From: Planctomycetota bacterium
GTDB lineage: Bacteria > Planctomycetota > UBA1135 > JACQFD01
DNA length: 64,000 nucleotides
Assembly: GCA_016792805.1 (NCBI GenBank)
Contig: JAEUHX010000063.1
Span: forward strand, 1 to 64,000
Reading direction: 5' to 3'
Under the pieces are notes generated by a model. It made no database searches. It was not told where the DNA came from and saw only the letters and a program-made list of their open reading frames with translations. A program made the position numbers and the translations under genes. This document shows positions 25,686 through 34,611 of the stretch, piece by piece. The stretch's first letter is position 1; each line of letters starts with the position of its first letter.

Positions 25686-27224
25686 ATGACGAAAAGCTCC
25701 GGACGCGGCAGTCGCGCCAACGTGGAACGCTGCACCTTCTGCGAGAAGAGCCGCCACCATGTGCAGAGCCTGATCGCGGGCCCGCCCGGCGTTTACATTT
25801 GTAATGAGTGCATTGAGATCTGCAATACGATCCTGACGGAAGAGTTTCGAAAGCACCCGGCCGGTTCACCGGCCGCCGGAGCGAGCGGCCCCGCCGCGTC
25901 GGGAATGCCTGCGGCGGGCCCGAGCGCGAGTTCAGCGGCCGGCACGAAGGAATCGGCGCGTCCGAGCCGCCCCGGAGCCCGGGCTGCCGGAGCTGGCTCC
26001 GGTGGACACCTCTCGACGGGCTCAGCCCCCGGAGGCCCGCGCCGCCTCCCGACGCCCAAGGAGATCAAGGCGCGTCTCGATGAATATGTGATCTCGCAGG
26101 ACGGCCCGAAGAGAATCCTCTCGGTCGCCGTCTATAATCACTATAAGCGCCTCCTGGCGAAGCGGGAGCAGCCCGACTTGGAGCTTGAGAAGAGCAATAT
26201 TCTTCTCGTCGGGCCGACCGGCTCGGGCAAGACGCTGTTGGCGCGCACGCTCGCTCGGATCCTCGATGTCCCCTTCGCGATCGCCGACGCGACGACGCTG
26301 ACGGAGGCCGGCTACGTCGGCGAGGATGTCGAGAACATCCTCCTCAAGCTGTTGCAGAATGCCAATTTTGACGTCGCACGCGCCGAGTGCGGCATTGTGT
26401 ACATCGACGAGATTGACAAGATCCATCGAACCACACAGAACGTCTCGATCACTCGAGACGTGAGCGGCGAAGGCGTCCAGCAGGCGCTCCTCAAAATCCT
26501 CGAAGGGACGACGGCCAACGTTCCTCCCCAGGGCGGCCGCAAGCACCCCGAGCAGCAGTACATTCAGGTCAATACCGAACATATCCTGTTCATTTGCGGC
26601 GGCACCTTCACCGGCATCGAGCAAATCATTGCGCGCCGCATCGGTAAGACGCTCATCGGCTTCGGCAGCAGCTCCGGAAAGGACGGCGGAGTCCTCGATC
26701 CGCAGTCGAAGGATCCGCAGGTGAAGGCGGAGCTCCTGCGCCACGTCGATGCCAAGGACTTGATCGAGTTCGGCATGATTCCTGAGTTCGTGGGGCGCCT
26801 CCCCGTGCTCGCGACGCTCAACCCGCTGACGCGCGACGACCTGGTTCGAATTCTCACAGAACCGCGCAATGCGATCGTGCGGCAGTTCCAGCATTTCTTC
26901 GAGATGGAGGATGCGGCGCTCGAGTTCGAACGCGGAGCGCTCGACGCCGTCGCCGACATCGCCCTCCAGCGCGACACCGGCGTGCGCGCCCTTCGCTCGA
27001 TCCTCGAGAGCATCCTGCGCGACTCGCAGTATGAGCTGCCGACGATCGGAAGCGGCAAGCGCTACGTCGTGACCGCCGAGCATGTGCGGCGGGTGCAGAA
27101 GGAAGGGCGCGTTGAACTCACTCCGGAGCCAAGTCCCGAGGGCTCGATCCGCCGCAGACGCGATGAGAACGCTCCGGAGCCGGTGGCCGAGGACGACGTG
27201 CGGCCCGAGCGAGAGTCGGCGTAG
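25686..27224 (+). CDS. clpX: ATP-dependent Clp protease ATPase subunit ClpX
   Basis: The 512-residue AAA+ unfoldase delivers substrates to ClpP. The N-terminal zinc-binding domain is intact with C16, C19, C39 and C42. The AAA+ module has Walker A GPTGSGKT at 176-183, the Walker B region IVYIDEIDKI, and the family motifs YVGEDVE and GVQQALLKILEG. The C-terminal sensor II region contains TGVRALRSILE. It is about 90 residues longer than typical ClpX. The excess lies in an Ala/Gly/Ser/Pro-rich linker of about 65 residues between zinc domain and ATPase (about 58-122) and in a charged tail after about 485. The linker is probably disordered and may alter substrate or adaptor reach. Confidence 0.96.
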   Translation: MTKSSGRGSRANVERCTFCEKSRHHVQSLIAGPPGVYICNECIEICNTILTEEFRKHPAGSPAAGASGPAASGMPAAGPSASSAAGTKESARPSRPGARAAGAGSGGHLSTGSAPGGPRRLPTPKEIKARLDEYVISQDGPKRILSVAVYNHYKRLLAKREQPDLELEKSNILLVGPTGSGKTLLARTLARILDVPFAIADATTLTEAGYVGEDVENILLKLLQNANFDVARAECGIVYIDEIDKIHRTTQNVSITRDVSGEGVQQALLKILEGTTANVPPQGGRKHPEQQYIQVNTEHILFICGGTFTGIEQIIARRIGKTLIGFGSSSGKDGGVLDPQSKDPQVKAELLRHVDAKDLIEFGMIPEFVGRLPVLATLNPLTRDDLVRILTEPRNAIVRQFQHFFEMEDAALEFERGALDAVADIALQRDTGVRALRSILESILRDSQYELPTIGSGKRYVVTAEHVRRVQKEGRVELTPEPSPEGSIRRRRDENAPEPVAEDDVRPERESA

Positions 27225-27281
27225 CCGCCAGCCGCAGCTCCCCCTACAGCAACGCGATCTCCCGGCCCGAAACCCTCCTCG

Positions 27282-28970
27282 ATGAGCCAAGAGACTCTCG
27301 TCGACCTCCTGCGTCGCCGCGCCTCCGAGTTTCCCGATCGACTGAACGCCCGCTACGTCTTCCAGGACAAGGCCGACGTGACCCACACGTTCGCACAGCT
27401 GGAACGGCGGACGCGCATTTGGGCCGGGCTGTATCGGCGCCACGGCGTGCGCAAGGGCGACGTGGTGGCGATCCTGCTGGAGCACACCGACGACCTGATG
27501 CCCTCGTTCCACGGGGCGCAGTGGATCGGCGCCATTCCGGCGTTCTTACAATACCCGACGGCGCGCCTGAATCTGGATCGTTACATCCACGATCTGACGC
27601 TGCTTCTTGAGAGAAGCAAGCCGAAGGCAATTGTGCTTTTCCCCAACCTTCGCGACGCGCTCGCCGGCAAGCTCCCGGAGGGCGCCGTGCTTCTCACGCC
27701 GGACGACATTCGCGCGACCGGCCCCGACGCCGATTTAGCGGGCGAGCCGCCGCCGATCGACATGGAGGATGTCTGTTGCATTCAGTATTCGTCGGGATCG
27801 ACGGGTCTCCAAAAGGGCGCCGCACTCTCTCACCGCGCTGTTCTCAATGAAATTCGCGCGGTGAGCGAGTATTTGCACTTCGACGAGAAGACGCGATTTG
27901 TTACTTGGCTCCCGCTCTATCACGACTGGGGGCTGTTCCTGGTGGCACTCGCAAGTATCGAACTCGGCTGCGAATACACACTGCAGTCGCCGGCCCATTG
28001 GATCGGCAATCCGGGATCGATCCTGCACCTGATCACGAAGCACAAGGCGACCTGCTACTGGCTCCCCAATTTTGCCTTCAATTACATGGCGAACCGTGTT
28101 CGGGAGGAGGAGCTCGTCGGCGTCGATCTCTCGTCGCTGACCGTCACTTCCAACGGCGCCGAGCCCTGCTTTCACGAAAGCCATGAGATGTTCTATGCGC
28201 GATTTGCGAAATGTGGACTTCGCCGCGAGTCGCTGGCGATCGTCTACGGCATGGCCGAAGTCGTGAATACGGTGCTTGCGATCGGCGGCGTCGGCAATGA
28301 GCCGATCCAGGTCGACTGCATCGACCGCCGCGCGTTCCAGGAGGAGCTGCGGGCGGTCCCCGTGCCGGAGGACCACCCGAATGCACAGAAAATGCTGAGC
28401 ACCGGGCGCGCCCTGCGCGGCACCGAGTATCGGCTCGTCGACGACGTCGGCCGCGACGTGCCGGAGCGCGTCGTCGGCGAGGTCTGGTTCCGATCCAACG
28501 CCGTCATGCATGGCTACTATGGAAACCCCGAGGCGACGGCTGCATCGCTGCGCGACGGCTGGTACGTCACCGGAGACATGGGCTACCGCGTCGGCGATTT
28601 GCTGTATGTCACTGGACGCAAGAAAGACCTCATTATCCTCGGCGGAAACAACATCTACCCGCAGGACGTCGAGGAGCTCGTCGGAGCTCACCCCGATGCC
28701 GTCGCCGGACGCGTCGCGGCGCTCGGCATCGTCGATCCGCAGCTCGGCACACAGAAGCTGATTGTCATCTGTGAAGCGCGCACCGACGACCCCGAACGGC
28801 GGCGCGAGCTGGTGAAGTTCATCCGCCGCGAGGTCCAATCAAAGCTCGACGCCCATGTGGACCGCGTCTACCTGGCGCCGCAAAAGTGGCTTATCAAGAC
28901 TTCGAGCGGCAAGATTGCCCGGCAGCCGAACTTGCGCCGGCTGCCCGAACTCGAGAAAGCGCCCATTTGA
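27282..28970 (+). CDS. Fatty-acyl-AMP ligase-like (FAAL) adenylate-forming enzyme
   Basis: The 562-residue protein is an adenylate-forming ligase that should activate an acyl acid as acyl-AMP and load it on a carrier protein. The phosphate-binding loop YSSGSTGLQKG starts at residue 169. WLPLYHDWGLF and the SNGAEP motif are characteristic of the FAAL branch, and TGDMGYRVGDLLYVTGRKKDLI holds the hinge and the C-terminal domain. The final catalytic lysine is in KTSSGKIAR. The following genes encode an acyl carrier protein and an MBOAT acyltransferase, so the set resembles a DltA-DltC-DltB-like module for O-acylation of an envelope polymer. The acyl substrate cannot be read from the sequence. Confidence 0.85.
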   Translation: MSQETLVDLLRRRASEFPDRLNARYVFQDKADVTHTFAQLERRTRIWAGLYRRHGVRKGDVVAILLEHTDDLMPSFHGAQWIGAIPAFLQYPTARLNLDRYIHDLTLLLERSKPKAIVLFPNLRDALAGKLPEGAVLLTPDDIRATGPDADLAGEPPPIDMEDVCCIQYSSGSTGLQKGAALSHRAVLNEIRAVSEYLHFDEKTRFVTWLPLYHDWGLFLVALASIELGCEYTLQSPAHWIGNPGSILHLITKHKATCYWLPNFAFNYMANRVREEELVGVDLSSLTVTSNGAEPCFHESHEMFYARFAKCGLRRESLAIVYGMAEVVNTVLAIGGVGNEPIQVDCIDRRAFQEELRAVPVPEDHPNAQKMLSTGRALRGTEYRLVDDVGRDVPERVVGEVWFRSNAVMHGYYGNPEATAASLRDGWYVTGDMGYRVGDLLYVTGRKKDLIILGGNNIYPQDVEELVGAHPDAVAGRVAALGIVDPQLGTQKLIVICEARTDDPERRRELVKFIRREVQSKLDAHVDRVYLAPQKWLIKTSSGKIARQPNLRRLPELEKAPI

Positions 28971-29035
28971 TCGTCGGCGTTGCAGGCGACCCGCGAAGCC
29001 CGTCCTAAGCCCCACCCCTTCGACACACGAACTCG

Positions 29036-29278
29036 ATGGCTGACCTCGAACCGATTCGCCAGTATTTCTTACAGAAAATCGGCGGCGACCGCTCGCTCCT
29101 GCCCAAGGACAACGTTTCGCTCATCGACGAGGGAATCCTCGATTCGTTCGGCCTCGCGGAACTCGTGGCCGTGATCGAGAAGACCTATGGCTTGCGCATT
29201 CCGGAGAAGGATGTGAAGCTCGCCAACTTCGATAGTCTTGAGCGTATCGGACGCTACGTCGATTCGGCGAAAAAGTAA
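29036..29278 (+). CDS. Acyl carrier protein
   Basis: The 80-residue acidic protein has the four-helix carrier fold. The phosphopantetheine attachment site is S37 in the DEGILDSFGLAEL segment, where the usual DSL reads DSF. It follows the FAAL-type ligase by 65 bases and precedes the MBOAT gene by 33. It should receive the acyl group from the ligase and present it to the membrane acyltransferase, in the manner of DltC. It is probably dedicated to this cluster and not to fatty-acid synthesis, because no fab genes are nearby. Confidence 0.88.
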   Translation: MADLEPIRQYFLQKIGGDRSLLPKDNVSLIDEGILDSFGLAELVAVIEKTYGLRIPEKDVKLANFDSLERIGRYVDSAKK

Positions 29279-29311
29279 GAGTTCACCCGGAAACACGACG
29301 AGCCCGCCGAC

Positions 29312-30523
29312 ATGGACGTCCTGAGCGGAGCTGCGGCAGGGTTCCTGGCGGCGGTGGCATTGGCGCTCGCGCTGCCTCTGCCGCGCACCGCCAAGCTCGC
29401 GCTCCTTGTTGTTGCAAACCTCGCTTTTCTCGCGCTCCATGATCGCATGGCGCCCGGGGTCTTCCTCGCCGTCTCGCTGGCCGCCTTTGGCCTTGCACGC
29501 CTCGGAGCCCGCGGGATTTCGGGCGGGCTCTTCGCCCTCCTCGCAGCCCCGATTGCGGCCCTGCTGTTCCTTCCGAAGACCGGGCTCTTCGGCACCAACC
29601 CCGCAGCGCTCGCGCTAACAGGGTTTGCACGCGAGTTTGCGAAGGCCCCGGCAGCATTTGTTGCCTCTTCGTACTTCACGATGCGCGCGCTCCACTTCGC
29701 GCTCGACGCGCGCCGCGAAGGAAAGGTGCCGGGAACGCTCCTTGAGATGCTCGCCTGGAACGGCTTCTTCCCGACCCTGATTGCCGGACCCATCGAACGA
29801 TTTGGGAACTTCTCGCAGAGCCTCGACCGCCTGGGGCGCCCCGACTTCGGCGATTTCACACATGGCGCCTGGCGGATTTTTGTGGGAGTGCTCAAGAAAG
29901 TCGTCCTCTCGGAGCTCTTCTTCGAGCTGTCGCGACCGCTCCTCGACTTCGGCTCGCCGGCGGGCGCAGCCCTCGGCACCGGTGATGCCTGGCTCGCGCT
30001 CTATGCGTTCGGTCTCTACTTCTATTTTGATTTCTCGGGATACAGCGACCTCGCAATCGGCGCCGGCCGCATCTGTGGCATTCGGCTTGCCGAGAACTTC
30101 GACAATCCTTACCTCCGTCCGAACATCTCCGAGTTCTGGCGGACTTGGCACATTTCGCTCTCCACGTGGATTCGCGATTATGTGTTCCTGCCGCTCTGCG
30201 GCCGCTCCACCGGAGCGTGGCGCCCGCGTGCCGCGTCGGTCGCCTCTATGGTGCTCTGCGGCCTGTGGCACGGTCCGACGCTCGGCTGGGCCGTCTGGGG
30301 CGTGTTTCACGGAGCGGCGCTCGCCCTTCACCAATCGTGGACCGCGTGGCTCCGCAAGCGCTTCCAATGGAAGCAGAGACTCGCGAAGTCGCGGGTCGCT
30401 TTCGTCGCCTCAACCCTCGTGACCTTCCACTTCCTCGCGATCGCATGGATCTGGACCGCCTACGCGGGCGCCGGCCTCGGCACCTCGCTTCGCTACCTGG
30501 CGCGGCTCTTCGCGATCGCGTGA
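29312..30523 (+). CDS. MBOAT-family membrane O-acyltransferase
   Basis: The 403-residue protein is a membrane-bound O-acyltransferase of the AlgI/DltB type with about 9-10 hydrophobic segments. Diagnostic motifs are IAGPIERFGNF near 155, YFYFDFSGYSDLAIG near 235-250, HISLSTWIRDYVFLPL near 280 and GLWHGPTLGWAVWGVFHG, which provides the catalytic histidine H320 and a second histidine H333. It is somewhat shorter than the usual 450-500 residues. It would pass acyl groups from the ACP across the membrane to an exported glycan. Its stop is 30 bases from the convergent small membrane protein gene. Confidence 0.9.
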   Translation: MDVLSGAAAGFLAAVALALALPLPRTAKLALLVVANLAFLALHDRMAPGVFLAVSLAAFGLARLGARGISGGLFALLAAPIAALLFLPKTGLFGTNPAALALTGFAREFAKAPAAFVASSYFTMRALHFALDARREGKVPGTLLEMLAWNGFFPTLIAGPIERFGNFSQSLDRLGRPDFGDFTHGAWRIFVGVLKKVVLSELFFELSRPLLDFGSPAGAALGTGDAWLALYAFGLYFYFDFSGYSDLAIGAGRICGIRLAENFDNPYLRPNISEFWRTWHISLSTWIRDYVFLPLCGRSTGAWRPRAASVASMVLCGLWHGPTLGWAVWGVFHGAALALHQSWTAWLRKRFQWKQRLAKSRVAFVASTLVTFHFLAIAWIWTAYAGAGLGTSLRYLARLFAIA

Positions 30524-30553
30524 GTGTCCACGCATCGGCGACAGCCCGACCGC

Positions 30554-30691
30554 TCAGAACACTCCGTATAAAAAGGGCTGCAGCGCCGGCCCTTCGATCA
30601 GCGCCGCCGCGATCGCGAAACCACCCAGCACGACCGTCAGCGGCACGAGCACGAAGTCCACAAAAAAGCGTCGGCGAGCGGTAGCGGGCAT
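30554..30691 (-). CDS. Small DUF5989-like membrane protein
   Basis: The 45-residue peptide has a basic N-terminus (MPATARRRFF), a single hydrophobic helix and the C-terminal ending LQPFLYGVF. This looks like DUF5989/SxtK-type small proteins, which end in a similar PFxYxxF and are found near SGNH and acyl- or carbamoyl-transfer genes. Its ATG at 30691 lies one base after the TGA of the SGNH-like gene (TGAGATG), so it is translationally coupled. Function is unknown; a helper subunit of the membrane acyl-transfer machinery is an inference. The family match is from memory of the terminal motif and needs a profile search. Confidence 0.6.
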   Translation of the reverse strand: MPATARRRFFVDFVLVPLTVVLGGFAIAAALIEGPALQPFLYGVF

Positions 30692-30692
30692 C

Positions 30693-32624
30693 TCAGAACT
30701 CCGAGAAAAGATCTCCATCAAAGACATTCGCCACGATCTGCGCCGGCGTCTCGAGCGCATGCGCGGCGCCGGGGGCTGCGCCGCCCGGAAGCACCGAGGA
30801 GCGCAGCGCCTCGTAGGTCTTCCGCGCGTCGTCGAGCCGGCCGAGCTTGGTCTGGGCCCAGCCGAGATACATCAACTCAACATAAGTGAGCTTCTCGAGC
30901 GGCGTATCTTTGGCGAGCTTGACCGCCTCCTCAAACTCGCCCGCATAGACGGCGATTTGCACGCGTCGCCTTTTATTGACTTCGATTCCCTTCGACCACT
31001 CCTTCATCCGATCGCGCAGCCCATCGAGCTGCGCCTTGCGAATCTCCACCGCAGGGATCATTCGGTGCTCGCCGATCCCCCGCAGAATCTCCTCCGCCAG
31101 CACGCGGTTCGCAGCCACATGGGGGTGGAACGAATCGGTGAACATCGTTGCGTCGGGGATGCCATTTCGCGCCGCGCGCACAAGCGCCGGGTAGGGCTCG
31201 ATGAGCGGCGCACCCGAGCGCTGAGCCGCGTCGCGCAGCCGCTCCCGGAAGGGGCGCGCGAGGTAATGCCGCTCATATTCCCGGCGCGCTTGCTCGTACC
31301 GTCCCAACGATTCGTAACATTGCCCCATGTAGAGAGCCAGGATCTCGTCGCGATCGACGCGATAGCATGATCGCGCTTTTGTAAATTCATCGATCGCCTC
31401 TTCGAACCGCCCCGATCGGCGTGCCTCGAGCCCCCGCTCGTAGGCCGTCTTCCATCGCTGGAGCGTTCCGGGCGCCTGCACGAACTCGTCGGTCTCGATG
31501 TGAAACCGCCGATAGAAATCGGCCGTCAGGTTGCGCACCGAGTCCACCAGAAGAACCGGGACGCCGGCCGTTCTCGCTCTTTCCACAATCGCCGAGATGT
31601 TCTCCGCGAACCGCTGGTGCGCTAAAGTTATTTTTTCCGGTGGCACCTTCGCGTTCAGAATCGGCGGAACTGCGTCTTTCTTGAACTCAAGAATCCGAGT
31701 GAAGCTCGTCGGCGAGAACGGCCTGCTCGCGATGTCGACGGCGGCCAGCGCGAACGCTTGGCTCGGCCCGGATCCGCCGCCTTGGGACCGCACCGATTGC
31801 AACAATTCACGCATCACGGTGTAAAGCCGCGTCGGCGCGAGCTGCCGCCGCAAATCGGCGCGCCAAGGGGCGGTGGAATCGCGCTCCGCCAGCTCTCCTT
31901 CGGGCGGTGTCAAAAATCGGCGCTCGCCTGCCTCCGGGTAGACCACAATCAGATCGGGCTCGTAGGCGAGCACCTCCCGCGCCACCTCGGCATATTGATA
32001 GCTTCCGGTGCCGCCGCCTCCCGCATTCACCACTTCTACGCTTCGGCTCCCCTCGAGCATGCTCGCCAGCGCACGCTGGAGAAACCACGGAAACGTGCCT
32101 TTCTCGTCGAACGCATCGCTGCGCACCGACGATCCTCCAAGGCAAAAAATCCGCACTCCACCGGCAGGCTTCTTCGCGAGGAAGGTCTCCGTGCGATAGG
32201 AGGCCTGCTTATTCGGAGAGGTCGTGTACACTTCGCGCCCCGATTTCTCCAACGTGCGCCGATAGAGCGGGCTCGTCCCCGCAAATCCGAGATACGGATC
32301 GGGGCGAAGCGTGGGGTCGAGGGTCGGTCCCAGCAGCCTCACCCACGCTGGCTTCGTGAGCGGCTTCTCCGGCTTCGAGTTCGCCGAGGACTGCTGCGCC
32401 AAAAAGAAGCTCTCTTCGCCCCACCGCGCGATCTCCCCCACTCCTCGAAGCCCCAGCTCCAATCCACCCCACAGAACGCCGGCGGCCAACGTCTGCAAGC
32501 CGAGACGTGCCAGCCGTCGAGAAGTGCTCGGAGGTTGCGGCGCGTCGTTCAAGATGCTTCGGGGGAAGAAGATAGCGAGGATTCTGTTCGACTTGGCATT
32601 CCCGGCAGATTGATCTACAGCCAC
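30693..32624 (-). CDS. Membrane-anchored SGNH-hydrolase-like protein with TPR insert
   Basis: The 643-residue protein has one N-terminal membrane segment (about 42-58) and an SGNH/GDSL-type domain outside. Block I reads FCLGGSS (160-166), block II is NAGGGGTGSYQ, block III is altered (VVYPEAGE, lacking the usual Asn), and the DxxH block is DSFHPH near 490. TPR-like helices (about 385-445) sit between blocks III and V. Such proteins accompany MBOAT acyltransferases as AlgJ/AlgX-like partners. The frame opens with GTG at 32624, only five bases from the opposing start at 32630. A TTG at 32552 would leave room for a promoter, and I cannot decide between them. It is coupled to the small DUF5989-like gene. 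Confidence 0.75.
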   Translation of the reverse strand: MAVDQSAGNAKSNRILAIFFPRSILNDAPQPPSTSRRLARLGLQTLAAGVLWGGLELGLRGVGEIARWGEESFFLAQQSSANSKPEKPLTKPAWVRLLGPTLDPTLRPDPYLGFAGTSPLYRRTLEKSGREVYTTSPNKQASYRTETFLAKKPAGGVRIFCLGGSSVRSDAFDEKGTFPWFLQRALASMLEGSRSVEVVNAGGGGTGSYQYAEVAREVLAYEPDLIVVYPEAGERRFLTPPEGELAERDSTAPWRADLRRQLAPTRLYTVMRELLQSVRSQGGGSGPSQAFALAAVDIASRPFSPTSFTRILEFKKDAVPPILNAKVPPEKITLAHQRFAENISAIVERARTAGVPVLLVDSVRNLTADFYRRFHIETDEFVQAPGTLQRWKTAYERGLEARRSGRFEEAIDEFTKARSCYRVDRDEILALYMGQCYESLGRYEQARREYERHYLARPFRERLRDAAQRSGAPLIEPYPALVRAARNGIPDATMFTDSFHPHVAANRVLAEEILRGIGEHRMIPAVEIRKAQLDGLRDRMKEWSKGIEVNKRRRVQIAVYAGEFEEAVKLAKDTPLEKLTYVELMYLGWAQTKLGRLDDARKTYEALRSSVLPGGAAPGAAHALETPAQIVANVFDGDLFSEF

Positions 32625-32629
32625 CTTCC

Positions 32630-33583
32630 ATGTTGACCATCTGGTACCACCGTGATTTCGACGGGATCGCCTCGGCGGCCATCCTGGCGGACGTCTTGCG
32701 CGACCGCCTTGGCCGAACCGATGTGCGGTGGTCCGGGGTCAACCACGACCGGCGGAACGACTGGTTCGGCTGGGGCGCCGAGGGCGGTGAATTCGCGGTG
32801 GTCGACTTCTTCTTCCACCCGAAGGCGGCCTACTGGTTCGATCATCACCCCACCACCTTCGTGAATGAGGAATACCGCCGGCTCTACGAGCCGAGCGACC
32901 GGTGGCGATTCGACCCGACCTCGCCGTCATGCCCCCCGCTCATCCTTCGGCACGCCGAGGAGACCTGGGGTTACAAAACTCCCCAGCGCTTCAAGGAGCT
33001 CGCGGAGTGGTCCAACGTGATCGACGCCGCGCGATTCGAATCGGCCGAGGAGGCTCTCTTTGGCGATGCGCCGGCGCTGCGCATTATGCGCGCCCTCACG
33101 GTGGCGCCTCACGTCGATTGGAGCGACGACATTGTCGGCCACTTTTATCGAAGCGACCTTGAAACTACGGCGCGAAATAGTGAGATTGAGAAGCGCTACC
33201 AGCGGGCGTGCAAGAATCGAGACACGGCCTTGCAACAGTTCGACGGCACGGTGCTCGAAAGCCGATCCGGCGTGCTTCTGTATGATGCTTCGTCCGACCG
33301 AGTTCGCCGCGAGCGATTTGCTGCATTTTACTTCTACCCCGAGATCTCCTACGCGGTGGGGCTCCTCCCGACGCGCGCCGGCCTCCATGTGACGGCCGCG
33401 GAGAATCCTTGGAATTCGCCGCGCGGCGTGGTCGACGTCGGCGCGCTCTGCGAAAAGTATGGTGGCGGCGGCCACCGCGCCGTCGGCGGCGCCAATCCCT
33501 CCACCTATTCGGAAGGCCGCCGCGTCGCCCAGGAAATCGCCGACGAGCTGCGGCGTGTTCTCGCGTCGACCCACCGGTCGTGA
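32630..33583 (+). CDS. DHH-family phosphoesterase
   Basis: The 317-residue protein is a DHH/DHHA1 phosphoesterase related to oligoribonucleases and DHH exopolyphosphatase-like enzymes. HRDFDG (7-12) is motif I, DFFFHP follows at 59-64, and WFDHHPTTF contains DHH at 71-73. The DHHA1 domain ends with GGGGHRAVGGA near 283-293, the nucleotide-recognition motif. Manganese-dependent hydrolysis of short nucleic acids or related phosphodiesters is expected; the substrate cannot be told from sequence. The stop overlaps the GTG start of rlmN by three bases, so the two are probably cotranslated. Confidence 0.88.
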   Translation: MLTIWYHRDFDGIASAAILADVLRDRLGRTDVRWSGVNHDRRNDWFGWGAEGGEFAVVDFFFHPKAAYWFDHHPTTFVNEEYRRLYEPSDRWRFDPTSPSCPPLILRHAEETWGYKTPQRFKELAEWSNVIDAARFESAEEALFGDAPALRIMRALTVAPHVDWSDDIVGHFYRSDLETTARNSEIEKRYQRACKNRDTALQQFDGTVLESRSGVLLYDASSDRVRRERFAAFYFYPEISYAVGLLPTRAGLHVTAAENPWNSPRGVVDVGALCEKYGGGGHRAVGGANPSTYSEGRRVAQEIADELRRVLASTHRS

Positions 33584-34611
33584 CTGAGCGGCGCGGAATC
33601 CTCGCGCTCGCAGACGAACCGCTCGTGGCGCGCGTCGTGGCAGCGGGCGGAAAGCCCTTTCATGCGCGCTCCCTGTCGCGGTGGGTACTCCAGCGCGGAA
33701 TCGACCGCTTCGAGCGCGCCACTGACCTGCCGAAGCCGCTCATAGCCTCGCTCGATACGGAGTTTGTGCCGCTCGAGTCGACGCTCGCGGAGGAGAAGCG
33801 CGCTCCCGACGGAACGCACAAATTGCTGCTGAAGCTGCGCGATGGGGAGACGGTCGAGACGGTCTGGATGCCCCAGCGCGAGGGCGCCGCCACCGTGTGC
33901 ATTTCGACGCAGGTGGGCTGTCCCATGGCGTGCCGCTTTTGTGCCAGCGGCCTCGCGGGCGTCGTCCGAAATCTCGAGGCCCACGAGATCGTCGAGCAGC
34001 TCGTCCACGCGCGGCGCGTCGGCCCCGTCGGAAGAATTGTGGTCATGGGGATCGGCGAGCCGACGCTCAACCTCGAAGCGACTCTCGCGGCGCTTTCGCG
34101 CGCGACGAGCCCAGAGGGGCTCGGGATCTCGGCGAGAAAGATCACAATTTCCACGGTCGGGATCCCTGATCGCATTCGTGAGCTTGCGAAATGTGATCGC
34201 CCCTACACTCTCGCGCTGTCGCTGCATGCCCCCGACGACGCGCTGCGCCACGACCTGATCCCCACGGCGCGCAAATGGACGATCGCCGATCTGATGGAAG
34301 CCACGCGCGAGTACTTCAACGCGTCGGGGCGAGAAGTCACTTATGAGTACGCGCTCCTCGGCGGAGTGAACGACCGGGAGTCGCATGCGCTCGCGCTCGT
34401 ACGGCTGCTCCAGGGCGAGCGCGGATGCGTGAATCTCATTCCTTATAATTCGGTGCGCGACACGGAGTTCCGCCGGCCTACCGAGGCCGACGTGTACGCG
34501 TTCCGCGACACGCTGCGCCGACACGGCGTGCCGGCCACGGTTCGCTGGTCGAAGGGGCTCGCGGCCGACGCGGCCTGCGGCCAGTTGCGCATCCGGCATC
34601 AGGCAAGCTGA
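33580..34611 (+). CDS. rlmN: 23S rRNA (adenine-C2)-methyltransferase RlmN
   Basis: The 343-residue radical-SAM enzyme methylates A2503 of 23S rRNA and A37 of some tRNAs. The cluster cysteines are C114, C118 and C121 in GCPMACRFCASG. The two additional mechanistic cysteines are C107 (VCIST) and C333 (AACGQLR). The family segment VVMGIGEPTLNL near 152-163 and a LSLHAPDDALR stretch confirm the assignment. It starts with GTG at 33580 inside the stop codon of the DHH gene (GTGA). The length is slightly under the usual 370, mainly because of a short N-terminal accessory domain. Confidence 0.93.
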   Translation: MTERRGILALADEPLVARVVAAGGKPFHARSLSRWVLQRGIDRFERATDLPKPLIASLDTEFVPLESTLAEEKRAPDGTHKLLLKLRDGETVETVWMPQREGAATVCISTQVGCPMACRFCASGLAGVVRNLEAHEIVEQLVHARRVGPVGRIVVMGIGEPTLNLEATLAALSRATSPEGLGISARKITISTVGIPDRIRELAKCDRPYTLALSLHAPDDALRHDLIPTARKWTIADLMEATREYFNASGREVTYEYALLGGVNDRESHALALVRLLQGERGCVNLIPYNSVRDTEFRRPTEADVYAFRDTLRRHGVPATVRWSKGLAADAACGQLRIRHQAS

